Shown here: piece after piece, positions 1 through 6,432 of the stretch
Layout of the letters: every line of letters starts with the position of its first letter
How positions within the stretch are numbered: position 1 is the stretch's first letter
NCBI GenBank assembly: GCA_031277355.1
Contig: JAITMN010000279.1
Coordinates: 1-6,432 of the forward strand
Length of the DNA stretch: 6,432 bases
Direction of reading: 5' to 3'
Origin: Nevskiaceae bacterium
Lineage (GTDB): Bacteria; Pseudomonadota; Gammaproteobacteria; Steroidobacterales; Steroidobacteraceae
Notes under the pieces: model-generated
What the model was told of the DNA's origin: nothing
The model's database searches: none
Seen by the model: the letters and a program-made list of their open reading frames with translations, nothing else
Translations under genes and position numbers: made by a program

Positions 1-104
1 GTCGAATCCAACCCGCCGGAGAAAGCCACGCAGCAATGCAGCCTGCCCGATGGCCGCTCGGCCAGACGGCGCAATGTGGCGATGAGGGTTTCAGGGGTGA
101 GCAT
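1..104 (-). CDS. tilS: tRNA(Ile)-lysidine synthase, N-terminal fragment cut by the window edge
   Basis: TilS uses ATP and lysine to convert the wobble cytidine of the AUA-reading tRNA(Ile) to lysidine in the cytoplasm, which changes both the codon read and the amino acid charged. Only the first 34 codons are present; the rest lies beyond position 1. They read MLTPETLIATLRRLAERPSG and then a beta-strand segment (HCCVAF) leading into SGGLDS at residues 29-34. SGGxDS is the ATP-pyrophosphatase P-loop motif, and VAFSGGLDS at this depth is typical of TilS. The ATG at 102-104 has a GGAG ribosome binding site five bases upstream. The gene is divergent from the SnoaL-like gene. Having accA at the other end of the window supports the call, since the two are neighbours in many gammaproteobacteria. 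Other SGGxDS enzymes (GuaA, MnmA, ThiI families) cannot be fully excluded from 34 residues but fit the start and context less well. Confidence 0.82.
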   Translation of the reverse strand, partial: MLTPETLIATLRRLAERPSGRLHCCVAFSGGLDS

Positions 105-109
105 CCGTT

Positions 110-113
110 CTCC
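110..113 (-). promoter_or_regulatory. Ribosome binding site of tilS
   Basis: The minus strand reads GGAG here, five bases before the ATG at 102-104. It fixes the tilS start and helps confirm that this short edge fragment is a real gene. Confidence 0.6.
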
Positions 114-120
114 GGAACAA

Positions 121-149
121 ATTCAGGCTGTAGGCTATCCCAATGACAA
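121..149 (-). promoter_or_regulatory. Weak sigma-70-like promoter candidate for tilS
   Basis: On the minus strand, TTGTCA (plus-strand 144-149) matches the -35 consensus at five of six bases. It is followed after 17 bases by CTGAAT (121-126), which matches the -10 consensus at only three of six. The spacing suits a start just before the tilS ribosome binding site. The -35 element would overlap the start codon of the divergent SnoaL-like gene. The -10 match is poor and chance is a real possibility. Confidence 0.2.
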
Positions 150-2161
150 TCCAAGCCGCCATCTCTCGCGCATCGATCGCACGCTTGCTGACCTGCGCCA
201 TCGTCTTGCTGGGCATCACCACCGGCATCGGCGTCGCCGCGCCCGCCCCGAGCGCGGACAAAGCCACACTCGACCGCCTGGAGATCGACGTGGTGCGTGC
301 CGAAGACATCAGCGCGCTGAAAAAACTGCAACGCGCCTACGGCTACTACGCGGACCGGGGATTGTGGGAAGACCTTGCCGATTTGTTCGCGGACGATGCC
401 ACCGCCAACTATCCCAGCGGCGGATTCGATGGCAACGCCAGCATCCGCGCGATGTTCGTCGAGAATCTCGGGCAGGGTAAGCCCGGTCTTGCCGAAGGGC
501 GGATATACAACCACACGATCCTGCAACCGGTTGTGGACCTCGCCCCCGACGGCGCAACCGCAACCGGTCGCTGGCGCGTGCTGGGCATGCTGGGGCGCAT
601 CGGCGCGTCGGCATCGTGGGCCGATTCACTGTATCGCTTCGATTACATCAAGAAAGACGGGCAGTGGAAAATCAAAACGCTGGTCGCGTATGCCGGTTCG
701 GGCGGCAGTTATGACGAGGGATGGACTGCGCCGAAACCGCGACCGCCGGGCTTTGTCGATACTTCTCCGGTGCGATTCAACCTCGCGCATCCGGCTGATC
801 GACCGTGGGCCGATCCCTGCGAAGAAGACACCTCCGTGTGCGTGGTTCCCTTCCCCTATCCCAATCGGGGTGGGATCAAAGCATCAACCTATGTTTCAGC
901 AGTGATCAACACGCGCGCTTCAACAACCAACGATGGCGCGGCGGCAACCGAACGCGCCGCCGACCTCATTCGCCGCGCGCAACGCCTCGAAGACGAGCAA
1001 TCGGTGCTGAACCTGCAACGCGCCTACGGCTACTATCTGGACCGTGGCCTTTGGAGCAAGGCCGCCGCGTTGTTCACCCCAAACGGTTTGCTTGAAGTGG
1101 GTCAAGCCGGTGTCTATGTGGGCCGCGATCACATTCGCCGATCGCTCGCACTGATGGGCCCCGAAGGACTGCGGGCCGGTCAGGTCAACGATCACCTGCA
1201 ACTGGAACCCATCGTTCACATCGCCGCTGATGGCCGCACCGCGCAAGGCCGCATCTTTGAACTCGCGTTCACCGGCGGTGGCGGGCAACCCGGCAGACTC
1301 GTTCAGAACATCGCCGAAAACAGTTATGTGCGCGTCGGCAACGACTGGATGATTGAGTCGGTTCACGTCTACACGATACTCGTCACCGACGCCGATCAGG
1401 GTTGGGCAAAGAGCGCCCTGCCTGCGCCAACGGTGAGCAAGCAACTGCCGCCCGATCATCCGCCGACGATCACCTACGAGGCTTATCCCAAAATCTTCAC
1501 GCCGACGCTGCACTTCAACAATGTATCCACGGGCAAGCCCACGCAGTATGCGCCGGGAACGCCGATCACATCGCGCAATGCAGCAGCGCCAGCATCAACG
1601 ATACCTGCCGCAAATTCCAAGGCGCTCGATGCGCAGATCAAAGCCGCGCAACGCCAGATGCAGCGCATATCAGACTTCAACGAGATGGAAAACCTTCAGA
1701 GCGCATACGGTTACTATGCTGAAAAATCGCTCTGGTCAGATATCGCCGCGCTGTTCACGGAAGACGGAGTGATTGAGATCGATGGCGCACGCAGCAACAA
1801 AGGCCACGATGGCGTTCTGGCCTTCCTCAAAGCCTCCGGTCCCGAAGGGCCGCAAAAAGGCGTGATGAACAGCCAGCTTCAGCTTCAGCCTGTGATCCAC
1901 ATCGCCGCTGATGGACGCAGCGCCAAAGTTCGCTCGCGTCTGCTGCAACTGACCCGCGATGCGCAGGGCCGTCCGATGTGGGGAGCCGGTATCTACGAAA
2001 ACGAACTGGTGAACGACAACGGAACCTGGAAGTTCAAGCGCCTGCGTCTGCACCACACCTGGAAGGTGTACTACAAGAGCGGCTGGGCGTCGCCAAATGC
2101 AGACGAGGGACAACTGCTGCCATCACGTTTCACGCCGCCCTTTCACTACCGCCGCCCCTGA
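143..2161 (+). CDS. Exported protein with three tandem SnoaL-like (NTF2-fold) domains
   Basis: This 672-residue protein starts with a Sec-type signal peptide: arginines at 9 and 14, a hydrophobic core at about 15-32, and probable cleavage near VAA-PAP at 31-36. The mature part is three copies of one domain, at about residues 52-196, 275-423 and 497-650. Each begins with a helix carrying Q-x-AYGYY (63-69, 292-298, 519-525), then (G/S)LW six residues after the last Tyr (W75, W304, W531). Each continues through a strand of the type LQPVIHIAADG (127-137, 354-364, 581-591) and ends in a GW pair (194, 421, 648). This pattern fits the SnoaL_4-type branch of the NTF2-like fold, whose members include dehydratases, cyclases, hydroxylases and pure binding proteins, so no substrate can be named. 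Proline-rich linkers follow each copy, the last two with FTPxxHF/Y. Single-domain relatives are about 130-150 residues, so a triple is unusual. An in-frame TAG at 131-133 means translation cannot start before the ATG at 143. The ribosome binding site is weak (TAGG, 131-134). Confidence 0.85.
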   Translation: MTIQAAISRASIARLLTCAIVLLGITTGIGVAAPAPSADKATLDRLEIDVVRAEDISALKKLQRAYGYYADRGLWEDLADLFADDATANYPSGGFDGNASIRAMFVENLGQGKPGLAEGRIYNHTILQPVVDLAPDGATATGRWRVLGMLGRIGASASWADSLYRFDYIKKDGQWKIKTLVAYAGSGGSYDEGWTAPKPRPPGFVDTSPVRFNLAHPADRPWADPCEEDTSVCVVPFPYPNRGGIKASTYVSAVINTRASTTNDGAAATERAADLIRRAQRLEDEQSVLNLQRAYGYYLDRGLWSKAAALFTPNGLLEVGQAGVYVGRDHIRRSLALMGPEGLRAGQVNDHLQLEPIVHIAADGRTAQGRIFELAFTGGGGQPGRLVQNIAENSYVRVGNDWMIESVHVYTILVTDADQGWAKSALPAPTVSKQLPPDHPPTITYEAYPKIFTPTLHFNNVSTGKPTQYAPGTPITSRNAAAPASTIPAANSKALDAQIKAAQRQMQRISDFNEMENLQSAYGYYAEKSLWSDIAALFTEDGVIEIDGARSNKGHDGVLAFLKASGPEGPQKGVMNSQLQLQPVIHIAADGRSAKVRSRLLQLTRDAQGRPMWGAGIYENELVNDNGTWKFKRLRLHHTWKVYYKSGWASPNADEGQLLPSRFTPPFHYRRP

Positions 2162-2196
2162 ATCGATGCGGTATGCTGATGCCATGACTCTTTGTT

Positions 2197-2201
2197 GAGG
2201 A
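2197..2201 (+). promoter_or_regulatory. Ribosome binding site of the M13 peptidase gene
   Basis: GAGGA lies seven bases before the ATG at 2209 and selects it over the out-of-frame ATG at 2204. The chosen start gives an intact lipoprotein signal peptide. The 47-bp gap after the SnoaL-like gene shows no terminator-like hairpin, which is consistent with co-transcription. Confidence 0.6.
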
Positions 2202-2208
2202 ACATGGC

Positions 2209-4270
2209 ATGAATCTGATGCGCGGAATTTCGCAGGCGGCGCTGCTGGGCGCGGCGCTGCTGATCGCAAGTTGTCAGCGACCGGCGGCTGACGCCGATAC
2301 GAATACGACTCTCGCCGCGCCACGATTCGGAACCTGGGGCGTTGATCTGTCGGGACGTGCGAGCGATGTTGCGCCCGGCGAAGACTTCTTCCGCCATGCG
2401 GTCGGTGGCGCGTACGATCGCCTGACCATTCCCAGCGACCGTGCAAGCTGGGGCGTTGCCGAAGAACTGATCGAGCTTTCCAACACCCGCTTGCAAGCCA
2501 TCATCGAAGAGGCCGCCAACGCCGCATCGCCCAGTGGTGAAACGGCGCAGGTGGGTGGTCTGTTCAAAAGCTTCATGGATGAAGCGCAAATCGAAACTCT
2601 CGACGCCACACCGATCAAGGAAGACCTCGACAAAGTGCGCGCGGCGGACACTCACGTCAAACTGGCCGAACTGATGGGCGAAGGCATGAGCAGCTACTAC
2701 GGCTTGCTGTTCGGGTTCTTCGTCGGCGTGGATCAACGTGCGCCCGACCAATACACCGTCTATGTGAACATGGCGGGTCTGGGTCTGCCCGATCGGGACT
2801 ACTACCTCGACGCGCGCTTCGCACAGCAGAAACAAGCCTACCGCAACTATGTGGCGCAGATGCTGACGCTGATGCAGTGGCCCGACGCGGACGCTGCCGC
2901 CGATGCGATCCTCGCGTATGAAACCAGGATCGCCGAAGTCAGTTGGCCCCGAGCCGAGCGCCGCGACGACGTGAAGATGTACAACGCCCGCACCATCGAG
3001 CAATTGCAGGCCGAAGCGCCGGGCTTCCCCTGGACCGAATTTCTCAAAGCCGCGAAGCTCGAAGATCAGCAGCGCGTGGTAGTGGGCGAAGTCACCGCCT
3101 TCCCCGCCGCCGCGAAGATTTTTGCGGATACGCCGATAGCCACATTGCAGGCTTGGCAAGCGTTCAATCTCGGCGATCAGACCGCACCGTATCTTTCCAA
3201 TCGCTTCGTCGATGCGCAGTTCGCCTTTCGCGGGCGCGAACTCAGTGGCATCGAAGAAAACCGCTCGCGTGTGAAACGCGGCATCGCTGCGGTGAACTCC
3301 CATCTGGGCGAAACGGTGGGCAAGCTCTACGTCGAAAAGTATTTTCCGCCGTCCTCGAAGATCGCGATGGAGCAACTGGTCGCCAATCTCAGAACAGCGC
3401 TGAGCGCTCGACTGAAGAACAACGATTGGATGTCGGATGCGACCAAGGCCGAAGCCCAGCGCAAACTCGATGCAATCAACGTGAAGATCGGCTACCCGGA
3501 TCGCTGGCGCGACTACTCGGCGCTGCACGTCGAACCCGGCGATCTGTACGGCAACATCCGCCGCTCCATCGAATTCCAATGGAACTTCGAGCGCAACAAA
3601 CTCGGCAAGCCCATCGACCGCGATGAGTGGTTCATGAACGCGCATGAAGTGAACGCTTATTACGATTCCACGCAGAACGAAATCGTCTTCCCGGCGGGCA
3701 TTTTGCAGCCGCCGTTCTTCGATCCCGACGCCGACGCCGCAGTGAACTACGGAGGCATCGGCGCGGTGATCGGCCATGAGATCACGCACGGCTTCGACGA
3801 TCAGGGCCGCAAGTCCGACGCCACCGGCCTGCTGCGCGATTGGTGGACGTCAGAAGACGCCGAACGCTTTCAGGCTCGCGCGCAAGTGCTCGGCGCGCAG
3901 TTCGCGCGCTTCGAGCCGGTGCCCGATCACTTCATCAACCCCGATCTGACGATGGGCGAAAACATCGCCGACCTGGGCGGCGTGCTGATCGCCTACGACG
4001 CCTATCACACCGCGCTCGATGGCAAGCCCGCGCCCATGCTCGACGGTCTGAACGGCGACGAACGCTTCTTCCTCGCCTATGCGCAGTCATGGCTCGGCAA
4101 ACGCCGCCCGGAAGCGCTGATCCGGCAGTTGGCCTCAGACCCCCCATTCGCCGAACATCTATCGCGTGAACGGCATCGTGCCGAATGTCGATGCGTTCTA
4201 CGCAGCGTTTGGCATCAACCCCGATGCGGCGGATTACATTGCACCGGAGGCGCGGGCGAGGATTTGGTAG
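2209..4270 (+). CDS. M13 family zinc metallopeptidase lipoprotein (neprilysin/PepO type), with an apparent one-base frameshift near the C-terminus
   Basis: M13 enzymes are zinc endopeptidases that cut small peptides; bacterial ones usually act in the periplasm or on the envelope. The signal peptide ends in a lipobox (IASC, Cys22), so the protein is probably lipid-anchored. Residues of about 45-415 match the M13 N-terminal region (for example PGEDFF and IPSDRASWG). The catalytic domain carries VNAYY (Asn482, equivalent to neprilysin N542), HEITH at 523-527 (zinc ligands His523 and His527, catalytic Glu524) and GENIADLGG (third ligand Glu584, Asp588). From codon 646 the written frame loses homology. 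Dropping one C from the run at 4140-4145 restores DPHSPNIYRVNG, NVDAFYAAFG and a terminal PEARARIW, stopping at the TAG at 4268-4270: 686 residues, normal for the family. This segment holds His646 and Arg652, the counterparts of neprilysin H711 and R717, which help bind transition state and substrate. As written, the ORF runs to 4338 (709 residues) with an aberrant 64-residue tail and would probably be inactive. Sequencing error and true mutation cannot be told apart here. Confidence 0.93.
4140..4145 (+). other. Frameshift site: run of six C where five are expected
   Basis: The codon for Asp644 ends in C and is followed by five more, giving six in a row. The conserved M13 sequence DPHSP needs GAC CCC CAT, which is five. 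Upstream the gene is in frame from 2209. Downstream, the family-typical C-terminus is in the +2 frame relative to the start and reaches a stop at 4268-4270. A homopolymer is a common place for both sequencing error and slippage. The run is short for a phase-variable tract. Confidence 0.88.
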
Positions 4271-4317
4271 CAGGCGGGCGCAAGCTTCAACGAGGCGTGA
4301 TAACGGAGCCAACATCT

Positions 4318-4360
4318 GTGAACGCCTTCGTCCGGTGAACGCCTTCGTCCGATGAACGCC
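4318..4360. repeat. 17-bp tandem repeat, about 2.5 copies
   Basis: The unit GTGAACGCCTTCGTCCG occurs at 4318-4334 and again, identically, at 4335-4351. A partial third copy, ATGAACGCC, follows at 4352-4360 with one mismatch. It lies in the 95-bp gap between the restored stop of the peptidase gene (4270) and the stop of the convergent membrane protein gene (4366). The frameshifted form of the peptidase ORF ends inside it. The unit is not palindromic, and no binding-protein signature is recognised. It could be a replication-slippage duplication or part of a longer dispersed repeat. Confidence 0.9.
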
Positions 4361-4365
4361 TGGGT

Positions 4366-6093
4366 TCAGCCGCTGCCGCCTCCGCCGTCGCCCTCCGGCG
4401 CGCGGTAACGGGCCACGTCCGGGTCGAAGTCAACGGACATGTGGGAGTTGATCTCGATGAAGATGTCCGACGACTCGGCTGCGCGGTAGACCCACACTCC
4501 CGCGCCCGGGAAGGGCACGCGGTCCTGGGTGGTGATCATCTGCGCGACGATCTTGCGGCCGGACGACTCGGTGATCTCGACATCGAACACCGGGCGGCTT
4601 TTCACCCAGAATCTGCGCTCCCAGATCGACGTAATCGTGCCGTCGGACCTTTGCCCATGCGCACGCAACTCCTCGCGCTGCCGCCGCCAGGCGTCAGCCC
4701 GCCGGGCGAGCTTGCCGGAGTGGACGAATACGGCCACCCAACCAATCGCCAGCGCAATGTTGACCGGCAGCAGGTAGTGCCGCGTCTGGAAGTTGCCAAA
4801 TTCCGGAGCCTGCAACGGGAACAACACGATCCCGAACACGGCGCCGAGCGTGCCAAAAGACAGGAACAACGCAATGGCATCAACCCCGTCGGCCGGGCTG
4901 ATCCGCCGGGGCAGCCAGCGGGTCATCGCCAAGACGATGAGCAAGCCAGACGCGCCAAGCATCGGCCCCAGGATGACCGGCAGCAACCACACGAGAACGG
5001 GCGGCGAATCCGGTCTGGGGAGGGTGTGCCAGCCGAGCCACGCCTGAACGGCGAAGCCCACGACGAAAATCGCAAGCCAGACGCCGACCAGCGCCCGAGC
5101 TGCCGGCCCCCGCTGGCGGCCCTCAACCGCATCGGTCGCCCACAGCCTCGAACGAATCCCACCGCCGGGCAGCGGCGGTTCAAACCCCGGGGGCTGAGAA
5201 ATGAACAGGATGGCGGTGGGGTCGGGGCTTGGACGTGGCCCAGCCTGCTTGCGCGCCGCCATGGACCGGGCCTGCGGCCGCTCGACGGTACGCAGCGCGC
5301 CCCGTGGGTCGTACTGCACCGGCCCCGCTGGGTCCAGTTCGATCAGCATATCCTCGCCCTTCGGCGCGGAAGGGTCCACGCAGAGCAGCAGCGGCGTACC
5401 CGCGCGTGGCACCCGATGCGGCATGGCGAGCATGTGGGCGCTGATCGCGCGATCGGGCGGGCCAGAGTCCGTGCCGTTGCGCTGAATGGTGACGTCAAAG
5501 CTGGCACGCCCACCCAATGCCGGGACGCTGGTTCGTCTGAGGGTGACCGACGCCAGCACGCCCCGCTCGATCCGCCCCTGCCGCCGCAACCGGCGCATCG
5601 CCGCCTGCCAGGCCAGCGCCCGGCGAATGCCGCGCACGTCGTGCCGGATGAGCAGCAGCGCGCCGATGACGGCCGCCAACAGCAGGACAACGAGAACGAT
5701 TCCTTTCAGGACGCCGCGCAGACCGGCGGCCAAGGAGAGGTGATGAGGCAGTTGGCTGAACCAATACGCGCTTGTACCCAGCAGGATGCCGCCGATGACC
5801 GTGAACGCCCCGGAACCAAACCGCCCACTCCATTGCTCGGCCAGATGCATGGTGACAGCCCCTGCCCCGAAAGCGGCGACGGACAAGGCCAATCCGATGA
5901 TTACCCCGAGCACCTGGCCGTCCAGTAGCTGACCCCGGAAAGCGGCAAAGGCCAGAAAAACGCAGACCATGAGAACCGCGCAGGCCAGCGCCACAACGGC
6001 CCAGCGCGCCCTGGAACCCGGCGGCCGTTCGAGGATGATTTTGTTGTCCCGGTCGCAGGCCGAGATAGCGACGTCAGACTGCGGTTGGCTCAT
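4366..6093 (-). CDS. Integral membrane protein of unknown function with a duplicated four-helix plus soluble-domain module
   Basis: I do not recognise the family. The 575-residue protein has about eight predicted membrane segments in two groups: 31-52, 60-82, 95-113, 128-149, then 333-354, 366-391, 404-426, 440-458. Each group is followed by a basic helical stretch (about 155-173 and 461-480) and a soluble, strand-rich domain (about 174-265 and 481-560). The two soluble domains align: RASFDVTI at 196-203 with RPVFDVEI at 500-507, RVPRAG at 227-232 with RVPFPG at 525-530, and PVQYDP at 258-263 with SVDFDP at 553-558. The protein is therefore an internal tandem duplication. The soluble domains, one ending in DP-rich strands, recall small beta-barrel domains attached to membrane helices in DUF3592-like proteins, but this is a resemblance only. 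A Pro/Arg-rich linker covers about 266-330 and the tail is Gly-rich (DGGGGSG). No catalytic motif is visible. The gene starts 48 bp after accA on the same strand; no clear ribosome binding site precedes the ATG at 6091-6093, so the start is less certain than the frame. Confidence 0.8.
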   Translation of the reverse strand: MSQPQSDVAISACDRDNKIILERPPGSRARWAVVALACAVLMVCVFLAFAAFRGQLLDGQVLGVIIGLALSVAAFGAGAVTMHLAEQWSGRFGSGAFTVIGGILLGTSAYWFSQLPHHLSLAAGLRGVLKGIVLVVLLLAAVIGALLLIRHDVRGIRRALAWQAAMRRLRRQGRIERGVLASVTLRRTSVPALGGRASFDVTIQRNGTDSGPPDRAISAHMLAMPHRVPRAGTPLLLCVDPSAPKGEDMLIELDPAGPVQYDPRGALRTVERPQARSMAARKQAGPRPSPDPTAILFISQPPGFEPPLPGGGIRSRLWATDAVEGRQRGPAARALVGVWLAIFVVGFAVQAWLGWHTLPRPDSPPVLVWLLPVILGPMLGASGLLIVLAMTRWLPRRISPADGVDAIALFLSFGTLGAVFGIVLFPLQAPEFGNFQTRHYLLPVNIALAIGWVAVFVHSGKLARRADAWRRQREELRAHGQRSDGTITSIWERRFWVKSRPVFDVEITESSGRKIVAQMITTQDRVPFPGAGVWVYRAAESSDIFIEINSHMSVDFDPDVARYRAPEGDGGGGSG

Positions 6094-6141
6094 GACTGCT
6101 GCGCTCAGCCCAGCACCAACCTTGAGATGCGCAACGAGCCG

Positions 6142-6432
6142 TCAACTCGCCGCCTTGGCCTCCGAAAACACGCCAAACCCCGCTAACCGCTGCTGTCTTT
6201 GCTCGATCAGCGCTTCGGGCGAAAGCTGTTCCAGCGCTGCAAGATTGCGCAGCACGGCGGCCTTCACATCACCGGCCATCGTTTCAGGATCACGATGCGC
6301 GGCGCCCAGCGGCTCTTTCAACACTTCATCGACCAACCCCAGCGCGGAAAGCCGATCGGCCGTCAAACCCATCGCATCGGCAGCGGCTTCTTTCTTGTCG
6401 GCGCTTTTCCAGAGAATCGAAGCACAGCCCTC
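6142..6432 (-). CDS. accA: Acetyl-CoA carboxylase carboxyltransferase subunit alpha, C-terminal part cut by the window edge
   Basis: AccA pairs with AccD to transfer the carboxyl group from carboxybiotin on AccB to acetyl-CoA, forming malonyl-CoA, the first committed step of fatty acid synthesis, in the cytoplasm. The last 96 residues are present; the frame is open to the edge, so the Met encoded at 6370-6372 is internal, not a start. The visible sequence runs EGCASILWKSADKKEAAADA, then MGLTADRL, LGLVDEVLKEPLGAAHRDPE and LSPEALIEQRQQRLAGFG. All are strongly typical of the AccA C-terminus: the SPEGCASILWK segment, the IxEPLGGAHR-type loop and the final R-x-QRL-x-x-G helix. The stop is at 6142-6144. 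The gene is followed on the same strand by the membrane protein gene after 48 bp, and tilS, the neighbour expected in many gammaproteobacteria, is about 6 kb further on. Confidence 0.96.
   Translation of the reverse strand, partial: EGCASILWKSADKKEAAADAMGLTADRLSALGLVDEVLKEPLGAAHRDPETMAGDVKAAVLRNLAALEQLSPEALIEQRQQRLAGFGVFSEAKAAS

Noticed and set aside
920..1513. Open frame of 197 codons on the minus strand inside the SnoaL-like gene
   Set aside because: The plus-strand frame carries conserved repeated motifs throughout this stretch; the antisense frame has none.
2146..3789. Long open frame of 547 codons on the minus strand across the M13 peptidase gene
   Set aside because: It is antisense to a clearly conserved coding region, its translation has no recognisable domain, and long antisense frames are common in GC-rich genes.
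4353..4368. TGAAC/GTTCA hairpin as an intrinsic terminator for the convergent genes
   Set aside because: Five-base stem, six-base loop and no T tract on either strand. It is mentioned only as part of the repeat context.
4441..5928. Open frame of 495 codons on the plus strand opposite the membrane protein gene
   Set aside because: The translation is rich in Arg, Pro, Gln and Gly with no hydrophobic core, as expected for the complement of a membrane protein gene. The minus-strand frame has coherent membrane segments and an internal repeat.
6097..6115. Inverted repeat TGCTG/CAGCA between accA and the membrane protein gene, considered as an accA terminator or a translation control hairpin
   Set aside because: The stem is only five base pairs with a nine-base loop and no T tract; this is expected by chance in GC-rich sequence.
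1..6432. CRISPR array, tRNA or rRNA gene, insertion sequence, toxin-antitoxin or defence system
   Set aside because: No spaced repeats of suitable length, no cloverleaf-like sequence, no transposase or integrase motif and no nuclease or antitoxin-like small gene could be found in any frame.

Overview
The window looks like chromosomal DNA of a GC-rich Gram-negative proteobacterium, most likely a gammaproteobacterium. Both ends carry core genes: the C-terminal part of accA (acetyl-CoA carboxylase alpha subunit) at the right edge and the N-terminus of tilS (tRNA(Ile)-lysidine synthase) at the left edge, both on the minus strand. accA and tilS are close or adjacent in many gammaproteobacteria, often as dnaE-accA-tilS. 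A lipobox-type lipoprotein and a Sec signal peptide also fit a Gram-negative cell. A Xanthomonadales- or Nevskiales-like host is a guess, not a demonstrated assignment.

Layout from left to right. (1) Positions 1-104, minus: start of tilS, ending at the edge inside its SGGLDS ATP-pyrophosphatase motif. (2) Positions 105-142: a 38-bp divergent gap. (3) Positions 143-2161, plus: an exported 672-residue protein made of three SnoaL-like (NTF2-fold) domains in tandem. (4) Positions 2209-4270, plus: an M13 (neprilysin/PepO-type) zinc metallopeptidase lipoprotein. A one-base excess in a C run near 4140-4145 breaks its reading frame; as written, the ORF runs on to 4338 with an unrelated tail. (5) Positions 4271-4365: a gap between convergent genes holding most of a 17-bp tandem repeat. 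(6) Positions 4366-6093, minus: a 575-residue integral membrane protein of unknown function, built from two copies of a four-helix plus soluble-domain module. (7) Positions 6142-6432, minus: the end of accA.

The two plus-strand genes are 47 bp apart and both encode exported proteins, so they probably form a transcription unit in the cell envelope. The membrane protein gene starts 48 bp after accA on the same strand and may be transcribed from the accA side. Read against the usual accA-tilS order, about 6 kb of accessory genes sits between two housekeeping genes. I see no transposase, integrase, tRNA, CRISPR array, phage gene or recognisable defence system. The points most worth checking are the peptidase frameshift, the triplicated SnoaL protein and the internally duplicated membrane protein.
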